Part shown: piece after piece, positions 1 through 8,819 of the stretch
How positions within the stretch are numbered: position 1 is the first letter of the stretch
How the letters are laid out: every line of letters begins with the position of its first letter
Assembly (NCBI GenBank): GCA_013360295.1
Contig: JABWCL010000014.1
Coordinates: forward strand, 30,973 to 94,972
Length of the DNA: 64,000 bases
Source: Ignavibacteriaceae bacterium
GTDB taxonomy: Bacteria; Bacteroidota; Ignavibacteria; Ignavibacteriales; Ignavibacteriaceae
Reading direction: 5' to 3'
The notes under the pieces: model-generated
Databases searched by the model: none
Seen by the model: only the letters and a program-made list of their open reading frames with translations
Told to the model about the DNA's origin: nothing
Translations under genes and position numbers: made by a program

Positions 1-275
1 ATCTGCGCGGTATGAATTTCATTCAGAGCTTCGACTGATTTTTATTCGATGATCACTTTATCTTCCACGAGCAGATCAATTCTATATCCGCACTCAAGTT
101 TTATATCTTTATAAATTATCGGCACGGGTATTTGCCTTCCAATTTTATACCCTGATTTTGATAATTCATAAGAAAGGCATTCTTCATACGCTGACTCCAA
201 AAGGCCCGGACCGAGTTCTTTATGCACCTCAATCGCGCATCCAATTATTGCCTTAGTTAACTCTTCATAAACCAT
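1..275 (-). pseudogene. GxxExxY family protein, interrupted by an in-frame stop and cut by the window edge
   Basis: The first 77 codons (from ATG at 273-275) match the start of the GxxExxY family: a small PD-(D/E)XK-like protein with IEVHKELGPGLLESAYEE near the N terminus and the RIDLLVEDKVIIE strand. An in-frame TAA lies at 42-44. The same frame continues after it as KSVEALNEIHTAQ, which is the expected family continuation after IEL. One T-to-A change (TTA Leu to TAA) would explain the break. Family members are about 125 aa, so the rest lies left of the window. The function of the family is unclear. It lies downstream of the STAND gene on the same strand. It could be a true pseudogene or a sequencing error. 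Confidence 0.8.
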
Positions 276-330
276 TTCATACTCCGGTTAAATTTTTATC
301 CAGTTCACTTAATTTAAAATCACTCTAAAT

Positions 331-372
331 TCTCCGTGTCACTCCGTGTGTACTCCGCGGTTCTCCGTGTAA
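331..372. repeat. Four CTCCGTGT-type short repeats upstream of the GxxExxY gene
   Basis: Four copies of an 8-mer occur at 332-339, 342-349, 353-360 (variant CTCCGCGG) and 363-370, about 10-11 bp apart. On the gene's own strand they read ACACGGAG and lie about 55-95 bp upstream of the GxxExxY start. Phrases of this kind are, from memory, a recurrent companion of GxxExxY genes. The rest of 276-605 holds nothing I recognise. Confidence 0.6.
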
Positions 373-605
373 CTTTTTAATTATAATTATCTCAACCGCT
401 GTGTCAATGCCAGCAATTCACGGACACTATCCTCTCTGAATAACTTCTCCATTAGGCGTCGTCGTTATCCTCAAGCCGTTTAACTAAAACGAGGCAAGAC
501 ATCTTTTCTGTCGTCGTCAACGGATTCCATATCATTCCGACCAGAACTTATCCCAGAGGGGGTCTATTTTTCGTTTTGAGGTGGTGAGATTAGCGAGCAT
601 TCTGG

Positions 606-3600
606 TTATCTTTTACTAAGCATTGTTTTATGTTTACCTTGAATTCTATTGTTTTGTAAATAATATAAACCGTAATATTCATTTCGTCCAAGATATTTCG
701 TCTCGGTAGACCACCCGAGAATATTTTTTTCGCCCGTTATTTTCCAAAGGATGGTGAGGTTGTTTTTTTCTAAATATTGTTCAAGCGAACTTCTCCGGAT
801 CAATAAAGAGGAAATTCCGTTTTCATAGATTGATGGATCAAAACAGATCAATTCGTCTTCTTGATTTAAAAAGTACCCATCCTTTTTTGCATGTTTCATA
901 CATAATTCCTCAAAAATAGTTTTAGAGGGAATATAAAAACTGATCGCTTCGTCTTTTGAACAGTCATATTCCTCCTCCCAAAGGTAGTTTAATACCGTAT
1001 CAATACAATTAAATCGCTTTCTATCAATTGTAATTATTTTTCTGTCAGAATAAGCAAGACTTTTAAAAGCAGGAGCCCAGTAGTATTCTCGTAGAAAGAT
1101 TTCATAATGCGTTGAATATGTGGGGAATTCATGTATCATTTTATAGTTGTCACTGAACAATTTAAGTATTGAACTAACATCTTTTTTTTCTATAATAATT
1201 GCACGTATATCCATACTTAAATATTTTTGAGGTGTCTGCGTCGAGTATGTTTCCTCATAAGTCTTTTCCTCCCAATCATTGTAGGAAAACATATTGAACC
1301 ATTCATCACCTTTATCATCTTTTACTAAAAGTAAGTCCTTGCAATTTGGGAAACCTGTCTTTGTTCTGATCCATTTGGCCTGTTCTCCATCCCAATTTGG
1401 GGTAAATTTGGGTGTTGACCAATGGGTGGTTTTTGAAACTTTAGAAGTTTTACTAGTGGATTTAATAAGTGAAGTAGGTTCAAAATCTCTCAAATAAGGT
1501 AACCAAGGCCCCTCATATTTTTGGATGGTGCCTGAATATCCGTCCCTAATACTATGATTATCGGAAGTTCGAGCTAATAATTCATGAAAAGCAATCCATT
1601 GATACTTTTTTCCGATCCTCTCGGTTTTTTGAGTCCCCCTACCTAAATTAGAGAGTGAGCTATCGAAAAAACCATGCTTTTTAACATCAAATCCCAACTG
1701 AAATATTTTTTTAATTATCCAATTCGACATTTTTTCAGTTTTTATATCTGGCCAATAGTAGAAAGCTGAATCAAGGACATATCGACCAAAATCTCCATAA
1801 CCACCCATTGATTCAGTTCTCATTGAATGTATTAGAGGATTCTGAGCATAATACTCTTTCTGAAAATCTTTAGAACCTGGCTGTTTAAATAATTTGTCTA
1901 TAGCCCGTTTAAAAGGAAATCTCGTGGGGAAAGAGCTTATATAGGGTGGTTTAAAAAAGTTATTGCGTGGGGTGAATTGATGATGTGAAATAGCATGCTC
2001 GATTATTCCACGAGCATAATCACGAAGAAGGATATGGGGCAAAACCTCTCTACTATAAAAAACTAAATTTTCGATATATGCTGCAAATTCAATGATTTCC
2101 TCACTTGAAGAAGAACGTAAAGTGCAGCCATAGGCAATACCCATAAATCTCTCTTTTATGTAAACATCATCTACGTCGAGAAAGATATTTATCAACTCCT
2201 TTATCAAGTGAATTCGCTCGCTAAGCAATGATATAAGCGCTTTTGAAGCTCTATCACGTAGGAAACGATTAGTAGATGTTAGAAACCAGATAAGAATTAT
2301 CGAAATAAGTTTGATTGATTCATCGCTAATTTTTGATTTATCTGTATCAGACCATGCCCATCTAATTATACTGTCAATGGAGCAAAATTCGGTGCCCTCG
2401 CTAATGTAATAATTATGGTATAAATAGTAGTTCCATAAAGAATCACGACTCGGCATATCGTGACGTTTGAGTATGTTGTGAATGTAAACACCATTAAAAG
2501 AATGCCTTTCACGCCAAGCAATAGTCATAATTGTGTTAAATAACTTGTGAACGTATTGATTCTCTATGAATACTTGGCTTTTTAAGAAAGTTTTTATCGG
2601 CATACTAATTATCGGCATATCACGCCAGCGAATGCTCTCAATAAAAGAGTTTATGATCGTTGAATGTGCTGAATACTCCGGTAAAAATTCAAATAATTCT
2701 TTTTTTAGTCTTTCTGGCACAACAATTGATAACGCTTCCAACAAACCCTGTTGCCAATAAAGATCATTTTCGTGTCTAATAAATACTTTCTTAAAAGTAG
2801 CGATATCGTTTTTGGTTCTTAAATACTCGTCACATATATATATTGCTCGGTAATAATCCCATACTCTTTCGTATGAGAAATATACTATTTCATTTGAATC
2901 ATCGGAAAAGTCCCTTTGGATCCTAAGGACACCAATATTTACCAGTTTATTTAATATGTTGGATCCTTTATTTGGTATAATATGATTTAACATATTACAA
3001 GCATCCGAAAAGTTTGGGAGCTTATCCTTTTGAAAATAATACTCTAGAAAAGCATTTAAGAATTTTTTTAGATAATCAATTGAATGTGATAAATTGGCTT
3101 CATCAATAATTCTTTCATTTATTGCATTATGGTATGTGCTTATAACTTCTGAAAAGCTGGACGGGTAATCTAATGTTCTATATTGTGAACCAGATGATAA
3201 CCCTTCGCAATAAATCTTTAGAAAGAGAGGGTTGCTAAATTCAGGTATTAGTAAAGGTATATTTGGTGATAGAATCTTATAGTGTCTAAAAAAGAAATTC
3301 GCAGCTTCTATTTCCTTACCCTGAAAACCCCGAAATTCGTATGATGTTAATTTTGCAATTTTAACCAAGGAATCTGGTAAAATACTTTTTTTGAAAGTAG
3401 TTCTGATGCTAATAATTAAACCTAAATTGGGATACTTTTCAATTGATTTAACAAAACCAGCAATATTGTTTTTCCAGATATCCTGGCTCTTAGATTCATT
3501 TATCGCGTCAATTATTATAATAAATCTTTCGCCACTATTTGATACTTTTGCGCTCAATGCCCCTAGAAATTCATCTTCGTCGCAATTTATACGTAAAATA

Positions 3601-4751
3601 TTGTTCAGTATTTGCGTCCAAATATTATCATTATTGCTGAAGTATTGTCCCAGTAGAAATAGGACTGGTTTATTTATTTCAGCTCTGCTTTTAGCGAAAT
3701 CTGCCAACAAATGTGATTTTCCGACACCGGCATCCCCGGAAATGATCAGATAAGGGGATATCGCGAGAGAGGAATAGAAACCACCAAGAAGTTGTATTAA
3801 ACTCTGGATCTCATATTTAGCTTTATGCAAGTCTTGTTTTATGGGGTCAGAAAAATTAGCAGATCTTATATTTGCAACAATCTCAGGATAAGTTGTTATC
3901 CTTTCCAGAGTGGATGAAAAGTACATATCTAACAAATGCAGTCTTTCTACTGATTTTAAAAATGAATCTTTTCCTAATGATGAGAAGTTAATACTATCAT
4001 AATCAGTGATAAATTCATTCAGTAGTTTATTGCCCTCGGAAGATAATTCTCTCCCAAGGTGATCAAGTGTTTTTTGAGTCATTCGTAAAACCCGATTCTT
4101 CTGTTCTAAATAATATTTTCGCAGTTCCTCACACATTGTTAAAGCAGAAAAAAGCAGAGTTTTATCTAACGGGAAATTAATTTCTGGACTATATCTTGCT
4201 CCAAGATCGGCGATTGTGCGGGTAAGTCTTTCTTTAAACCAATCATCTGAATATTCATGTTTACTGAACCAATACTCGACAAGCCCTTTATTTTTAGTGG
4301 CAATTAGGCGACCGTGGATTTCATGTGCACCCCAATAAACTATCTCGACTGCCCTCCTTTTCTTTGTGGCATAACGCCTCAACTTCGTTTCAAATTCAAT
4401 CCATTTTTTCATTTGCGAATCGCCTGCAGAACCCCCACCGGATGTTCTATTTATCGGTAAGCAAAAATAATATTTGGTCAGCTTCGGGTAATTGTTAAGT
4501 GCATCCTTAAAAGATTTCTCCATTTGTCCAAACTGGCTTTGTCCTAAAGAAAAGAAATATTTTGCTTGCCAGCCATAGAGCTCTTTATTATCAGGTTCCC
4601 AAGCAGCTTCGATTCCACCATCAGGTGGGGCAAATCTCATAAATTTGCCAATAATGTTTTCGTTCTTAGCTATTTGACATACCAGTTCTTCAAATCCAGT
4701 ATTTTGGGAGCCATTCAGTGGTCTAATTTTTTTCCAATCAATATCTCGCAT
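606..4751 (-). CDS. STAND-type NTPase with N-terminal Mrr-like nuclease domain (Avs-like antiphage candidate)
   Basis: A 1381-aa protein. Residues 1-150 look like a PD-(D/E)XK/Mrr-type nuclease: a FEELVCQIA helix (about 21-29), GGIEAAW (45-51) and the WQAK strand (61-64), the last two fitting the E...QxK catalytic signature. A P-loop NTPase follows: Walker A GDAGVGKS near residue 339 and a Walker B of the STAND kind (IIIIDAINES) near 415. The remaining 900 or so residues are probably helical sensor and repeat structure, without a motif I can name. This layout (nuclease, STAND NTPase, long sensor) is that of Avs antiphage proteins, which sense phage proteins and activate their effector. The gene starts 2 bp after the HsdR-like gene, so the two are probably co-transcribed. 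The region is visibly richer in A+T than its right-hand neighbours, consistent with transfer. The exact Avs class is not assigned. Confidence 0.8.
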   Translation of the reverse strand: MRDIDWKKIRPLNGSQNTGFEELVCQIAKNENIIGKFMRFAPPDGGIEAAWEPDNKELYGWQAKYFFSLGQSQFGQMEKSFKDALNNYPKLTKYYFCLPINRTSGGGSAGDSQMKKWIEFETKLRRYATKKRRAVEIVYWGAHEIHGRLIATKNKGLVEYWFSKHEYSDDWFKERLTRTIADLGARYSPEINFPLDKTLLFSALTMCEELRKYYLEQKNRVLRMTQKTLDHLGRELSSEGNKLLNEFITDYDSINFSSLGKDSFLKSVERLHLLDMYFSSTLERITTYPEIVANIRSANFSDPIKQDLHKAKYEIQSLIQLLGGFYSSLAISPYLIISGDAGVGKSHLLADFAKSRAEINKPVLFLLGQYFSNNDNIWTQILNNILRINCDEDEFLGALSAKVSNSGERFIIIIDAINESKSQDIWKNNIAGFVKSIEKYPNLGLIISIRTTFKKSILPDSLVKIAKLTSYEFRGFQGKEIEAANFFFRHYKILSPNIPLLIPEFSNPLFLKIYCEGLSSGSQYRTLDYPSSFSEVISTYHNAINERIIDEANLSHSIDYLKKFLNAFLEYYFQKDKLPNFSDACNMLNHIIPNKGSNILNKLVNIGVLRIQRDFSDDSNEIVYFSYERVWDYYRAIYICDEYLRTKNDIATFKKVFIRHENDLYWQQGLLEALSIVVPERLKKELFEFLPEYSAHSTIINSFIESIRWRDMPIISMPIKTFLKSQVFIENQYVHKLFNTIMTIAWRERHSFNGVYIHNILKRHDMPSRDSLWNYYLYHNYYISEGTEFCSIDSIIRWAWSDTDKSKISDESIKLISIILIWFLTSTNRFLRDRASKALISLLSERIHLIKELINIFLDVDDVYIKERFMGIAYGCTLRSSSSEEIIEFAAYIENLVFYSREVLPHILLRDYARGIIEHAISHHQFTPRNNFFKPPYISSFPTRFPFKRAIDKLFKQPGSKDFQKEYYAQNPLIHSMRTESMGGYGDFGRYVLDSAFYYWPDIKTEKMSNWIIKKIFQLGFDVKKHGFFDSSLSNLGRGTQKTERIGKKYQWIAFHELLARTSDNHSIRDGYSGTIQKYEGPWLPYLRDFEPTSLIKSTSKTSKVSKTTHWSTPKFTPNWDGEQAKWIRTKTGFPNCKDLLLVKDDKGDEWFNMFSYNDWEEKTYEETYSTQTPQKYLSMDIRAIIIEKKDVSSILKLFSDNYKMIHEFPTYSTHYEIFLREYYWAPAFKSLAYSDRKIITIDRKRFNCIDTVLNYLWEEEYDCSKDEAISFYIPSKTIFEELCMKHAKKDGYFLNQEDELICFDPSIYENGISSLLIRRSSLEQYLEKNNLTILWKITGEKNILGWSTETKYLGRNEYYGLYYLQNNRIQGKHKTMLSKR

Positions 4752-4753
4752 AG

Positions 4754-7510
4754 TTATCCGTTGAATTTATTTAATAGTGCTATTATTTCGCTTAATTCAT
4801 CAACCGTAAACAACTTCTCCACCGCATTATTTCCAAAATTAGTAAATGGTTCTTCGTAAAGGTCGGCGGGTTCGAGTTTGCGTCTCTGCACAAAAACGCT
4901 CTGCACTGCCCGGAGGAAACGGGACTGGTTAGCGTTGTAATTGTGCTCAAGTATAAATGTATCAAATGCTTTTTTTACTACATCTTCGTAACTGGGTATT
5001 TTTTCAATATTCAGAGTATGCTTAAGAAAGTCCACAAAGTTTCCGACTCTCACTCCGAATGCCTTAAGCAAATTTTCTTCGTCAAGCGAAATATCAGCTG
5101 AGTTCAGTTCCTTACTTAAGGTAAGTTCAAGATCAAGCATATCGTCAGTATCAAGTTCAATTCCCTCGCGCAGTTTAATAATTGCAGGGTGTTTATCCGC
5201 AAGTTCAAGAATTTTCTCTTCGACTTTCTTCCGGTATTCCTCAACATAAACCCGCTTATTCTCTTCGCGGAGGATTATCCACTTACGCGATTCTATAATA
5301 TCATCAAGTCCAAGTTCAATGACAGCAGATTGTTTCTCTTTCTTGAACTTCATCACCGGAGCGAGAGCTTCCTTAACAGTGTCTATCTTCTCAAGCGAAT
5401 TAAAATATGCGGGGTAATCAGACTGATTAAGATTCAGTATTTCCATAATGACCCTAATATGTACCGCAACCTGCGCCAGGTTTGTAGGGAGCAGGGAAAT
5501 TTCTTCTTTTATGTTTTCAACCGAAACAGTAAGTTCTTTCTTCTGAAGGAAAGTAAGCCCGAAGCGTTCCATTTTGCTGGTAAAGAAAGCGATATCATTA
5601 TTAATTCCCGGCACAAAACGAAGGAGCGGGGCAATCTTAAGCCGCAGGAATTCAATCTTATCGCGTGTGATGTAATTCCAGAATTCATTCTGCCAGGCGT
5701 CGCGCACTTCTTTATAAACTTTTTTAACAGAAAATGATTCAAGAGGTATCTCCGCGATATCCGCGCGGAGGTCTTTGATTATCCTTTTAGCGTCGGGGGA
5801 ATTCTGATCACCGAGGAAAAGTTGCAGTTTTGCAAGCCGTGTGTTAAATATTACAACCTTAACGGGTAGTTGCCTGTTGTTATCCTCTCCCTTTGCCTGC
5901 ACAAAGTTTTCCCAATAGTCTATGATAAGGAAATTTTCTTTCCTGCCGTTTGGCAGCCAGTCTCGTACCTTGCAGGCTTCATCGTTACGTGTGCCCCTAC
6001 CGATCATCTGCCAGAATTTTATCTGCGATGCGACGGGTTTCATAAAGGCAAGATTTACAATTTCGGGAAGGTCAACTCCGGTATCAAGCATATCAACGGA
6101 TAATGCAATCCGCGGGTAGTTTTCCTTTTTGAATTTTTCCAAAAGCCGGGGCGCGCGTTCCATCTTTGAGTCAATCACCTGCACGAGTTCAGGATATTGC
6201 GGATACATTTCATTAAATGTTTCCATTAAACGCATCGCGTGGTTATGAGTAACCGCGAACACGATTGTCTTTCCGGGGAGCTGACCGGACTTATCCATAA
6301 TGCAGTTATCCATAAGTTCTTCCCACTGTGCCCGGAGTGTATCGCGGTTGGTTACCTTCTTCTCAAGGTCAGTGCCCTCGAAGTTGATATCCTCAGGGTC
6401 AATCCCGTTTGAGCGGAGAATATTCTTTTCTTCTTCGGTAAGGTCAATTCCTTTAATACCTTTTCTCTGGAACCGTGTCTGTGCCGCGTAAACACTGAAG
6501 TCAACCAAATATTCTTCACGGACTGCCTCATCAAATGTATAGAGAAAAGTGGGTGACTTTCCGTCGCAATCGAAAAACTTAAAGGTATCGCGATCAATAA
6601 ACTCAGCGGGAGTGGCAGTCAATCCGATTTGCACGGCATCGAAGTAAGCGAGTACATCCGTAAATTTGTTATAGATCGAACGGTGGCACTCGTCTGAAAT
6701 TATTACGTCAAAGTCAGCGGGAGAAAATTTATTGTAACATAGTTCAAGTGTCTGAAGGGTTGAAACATAAACCCGCGCATCAGTTGAAAGTGAATAAGTG
6801 CGAATCCTTGTCCTGGATTCGTTCGGGAGGTGAGCCTTAAAGCCATCCGTCAAAGCCTGATCCACAAGGCTGTCCCTGTCCGCGAGGAACAAAACTCTTT
6901 GCGCCGCGTGTGCTCTCAGAAGTACATCAATCAGAGCCATAGTAGTGCGCGTTTTACCCGTCCCCGTTGCCATTACCAGCAGGGCTTTACGCTTCTTCTT
7001 AACGTCAATCAGTTCGGAAACTCTGCGTATCGCTTCAACCTGATAGGCGCGGTTGACAATTATTTCATTTATCTTTCTTGTGTTGAGAGGTAACTTGTGC
7101 TGTTTAAGATATAGAAGGCGTTCGAGGTTTTTACGGGAGAAGAAGCCGGCAACGTGGCGTTCAGAGTAAGTTTCGGAATCCCAGAAAAAGATGTCCTCTC
7201 CGTTTGCCATAAATGCAAAAGGACAGAAAGACTGTTTCTTCTCAATTTCGGTTATATACTGATAGACTTGTTCTTTCCCGACTCGGGGATCACGGCTGGT
7301 GCGCTTTGCTTCCACGACAGCGAGCACTTCGCCGTTGGCGCGGTAAAGGCAGTAATCGGTAAATCCCGTTACCAGGGACTTATCATAATTCAGAACCGGA
7401 ATTTCAAACCCGACCTGCGTATGGTCAGCCAGATTCCAGCCCGCCTTTTCCATTTGAGGATTTATCAGTGAATACCTGGTTTCAGGTTCATTCAAGCCAG
7501 GAGGAGACAA
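4754..7510 (-). CDS. hsdR: Type I restriction-modification R subunit-like helicase-nuclease (EcoEI type)
   Basis: A 918-aa protein with the order of a type I restriction R subunit. The N-terminal PD-(D/E)XK nuclease has D52 and the E67-A-K69 strand. The SF2 motor has Walker A ATGTGKT (181-187), DECH (273-276), LTATP (298-302) and a motif VI of the QMIGRGTR kind. An EcoEI-type C-terminal region follows. All catalytic motifs seem intact. The start is a TTG at 7508-7510, preceded by an AGAGG about 11 nt upstream; it gives the usual LNE..TR..LI family start. No HsdM or HsdS gene is visible: the upstream neighbour is a divergent lipoprotein, and downstream lies the STAND gene. It either works with M/S subunits elsewhere or forms a two-gene unit with the STAND protein. 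Confidence 0.88.
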   Translation of the reverse strand: MSPPGLNEPETRYSLINPQMEKAGWNLADHTQVGFEIPVLNYDKSLVTGFTDYCLYRANGEVLAVVEAKRTSRDPRVGKEQVYQYITEIEKKQSFCPFAFMANGEDIFFWDSETYSERHVAGFFSRKNLERLLYLKQHKLPLNTRKINEIIVNRAYQVEAIRRVSELIDVKKKRKALLVMATGTGKTRTTMALIDVLLRAHAAQRVLFLADRDSLVDQALTDGFKAHLPNESRTRIRTYSLSTDARVYVSTLQTLELCYNKFSPADFDVIISDECHRSIYNKFTDVLAYFDAVQIGLTATPAEFIDRDTFKFFDCDGKSPTFLYTFDEAVREEYLVDFSVYAAQTRFQRKGIKGIDLTEEEKNILRSNGIDPEDINFEGTDLEKKVTNRDTLRAQWEELMDNCIMDKSGQLPGKTIVFAVTHNHAMRLMETFNEMYPQYPELVQVIDSKMERAPRLLEKFKKENYPRIALSVDMLDTGVDLPEIVNLAFMKPVASQIKFWQMIGRGTRNDEACKVRDWLPNGRKENFLIIDYWENFVQAKGEDNNRQLPVKVVIFNTRLAKLQLFLGDQNSPDAKRIIKDLRADIAEIPLESFSVKKVYKEVRDAWQNEFWNYITRDKIEFLRLKIAPLLRFVPGINNDIAFFTSKMERFGLTFLQKKELTVSVENIKEEISLLPTNLAQVAVHIRVIMEILNLNQSDYPAYFNSLEKIDTVKEALAPVMKFKKEKQSAVIELGLDDIIESRKWIILREENKRVYVEEYRKKVEEKILELADKHPAIIKLREGIELDTDDMLDLELTLSKELNSADISLDEENLLKAFGVRVGNFVDFLKHTLNIEKIPSYEDVVKKAFDTFILEHNYNANQSRFLRAVQSVFVQRRKLEPADLYEEPFTNFGNNAVEKLFTVDELSEIIALLNKFNG

Positions 7511-7829
7511 ATGAGGGGCCGCCTCTGTTTTTAATTAATGAATTCTTTTACTTAAAAATAGCAAGAAATGAATTTAGAACGAAGAAAAATCTGAGATTTG
7601 TAGGGTGACTTGCCAAGTCAACCCCTGGGCAAGCCGTAAAAAAATAATCACGGAAAACTCATCGTTATGATAGATGTCTAAACTCAGCATGAAAAATAAA
7701 AATCAACGGAGCCCTGAGAATGAGCGGACCTTAACAGCGTACCATAATTTTTACAATTGAATGACAACTTTCACCTCCTGATTTTGTACGTTACACCATA
7801 ACAAATGAAAAATGTTTTAAGGCTTAGCA
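7511..7829. other. Divergent intergenic region with no recognised feature
   Basis: This 319-bp gap separates the minus-strand defence genes from the plus-strand lipoprotein gene and must hold promoters for both. I see no clear palindrome, terminator or small gene in it. Confidence 0.5.
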
Positions 7830-8600
7830 ATGAAGAGAAAGACAGGTTTACATTTACTGCTTCTGGCGTTAACTTTTATCTATGCGGGTTGTTTTACCAT
7901 GCGTATTGAAACATTCGAGATTGACGCAAAAACACCTCCGATAAAAGAGTTGTATCTTTATGACGGCAGAAATATTGCTTTTCTGGGAAACGGCGGCTCT
8001 ATATATATGAAGCCTGAAGGGATCCGGGGAACGATGGCTGACAGTACAATTAAATTCATCCCTTTGACTGAAATTAAAGAATACAGGAAAGAATACCCGG
8101 AAATGATGCGGGTCACTGAGGTTAATGCCGCGGAGATAGTTGAGATTGTGCTTAAATCGGGTACATACAGGAGGGCATCAGCCGGAACCTGTTACTTTGA
8201 CGCGGCGACAAATGTTTTAAGGGGTGTTGATGAGAACGGGAACGCAATTAATATACATAAGGATAATATTTTTTACGTAAGCCGTCAACTGATTCCTGGC
8301 ATAAAACCGGAGGTAATACACGGTGATACTGCTTCACCGATCGCCCAGGTATTCAGTGTTCATTCGAAATATTTATATACTTTCAACCCGCCGGGCGCGA
8401 AGTATATCCCTGTAGACACAGTGGTCCGCGGCCAGTATTATATGGGGGATACCCTTGAAGTCAGGTTAGCTGAGATAGCTTACGGGGAGATTGAAAACAG
8501 GAAGGGAAATGTATATTTGGGCTTTACCATTCTGGCGCTTTCGCCGTTCATCATAGAACAGTTTATTAATTTCGTGCGCTATCATTTTAACGAGGGTTAG
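7830..8600 (+). CDS. Predicted lipoprotein of unknown function
   Basis: A 256-aa protein with a lipoprotein signal: a hydrophobic stretch at 7-19 and lipobox YAGC with the lipidated Cys at 21. The mature part is mostly beta-rich without a domain I recognise. A hydrophobic segment near 230-248 (VYLGFTILALSPFIIEQFI) could be a membrane anchor. It is monocistronic as far as can be seen, divergent from hsdR. Probably an envelope protein; no function is proposed. Confidence 0.75.
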   Translation: MKRKTGLHLLLLALTFIYAGCFTMRIETFEIDAKTPPIKELYLYDGRNIAFLGNGGSIYMKPEGIRGTMADSTIKFIPLTEIKEYRKEYPEMMRVTEVNAAEIVEIVLKSGTYRRASAGTCYFDAATNVLRGVDENGNAINIHKDNIFYVSRQLIPGIKPEVIHGDTASPIAQVFSVHSKYLYTFNPPGAKYIPVDTVVRGQYYMGDTLEVRLAEIAYGEIENRKGNVYLGFTILALSPFIIEQFINFVRYHFNEG

Positions 8601-8780
8601 GAATAAGCGGCGCGCAGCATGATTTATAACGCTGCCGCGCGATTTCTCCGGCAATTTGGTTTGAATTTCTAGTTAAATAAGTTATCCCGCTCGGCTCATA
8701 ACCCAGTGCAAACCGGTAGCCCGCCCAACATTTTTTATTTTTTTACTTGCGCCGTATTTGAAGATTTTCTATTTTTGGAA

Positions 8781-8800
8781 TGTTTGAAATTTTCCAAACG
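8781..8800. promoter_or_regulatory. Putative GbsR-type operator upstream of thiolase
   Basis: An imperfect inverted repeat TGTTTGA-AATTTT-CCAAACG ends 19 nt before the thiolase ATG. It matches in layout and sequence the perfect palindrome at 10540-10559 before the reductase gene. It also overlaps a second inverted repeat TTTGGAA/TTCCAAA (8774-8780 and 8792-8798). The regulator gene lies between the two sites, so autoregulation and co-regulation are likely. Confidence 0.6.
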
Positions 8801-8819
8801 TTTAGAAAGATCAACCTAT

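Noticed and set aside
5189..5737. A 182-aa plus-strand frame inside the HsdR gene
   Set aside because: It is the complement of a well-supported coding region and has no family features.
4754..7510. A complete type I restriction-modification system
   Set aside because: Only the R subunit is in view; without M and S this cannot be claimed.
8706..8819. Extended thiolase N terminus from a GTG start
   Set aside because: It would cover the putative operator and has no thiolase homology; ATG 8820 gives the family start.
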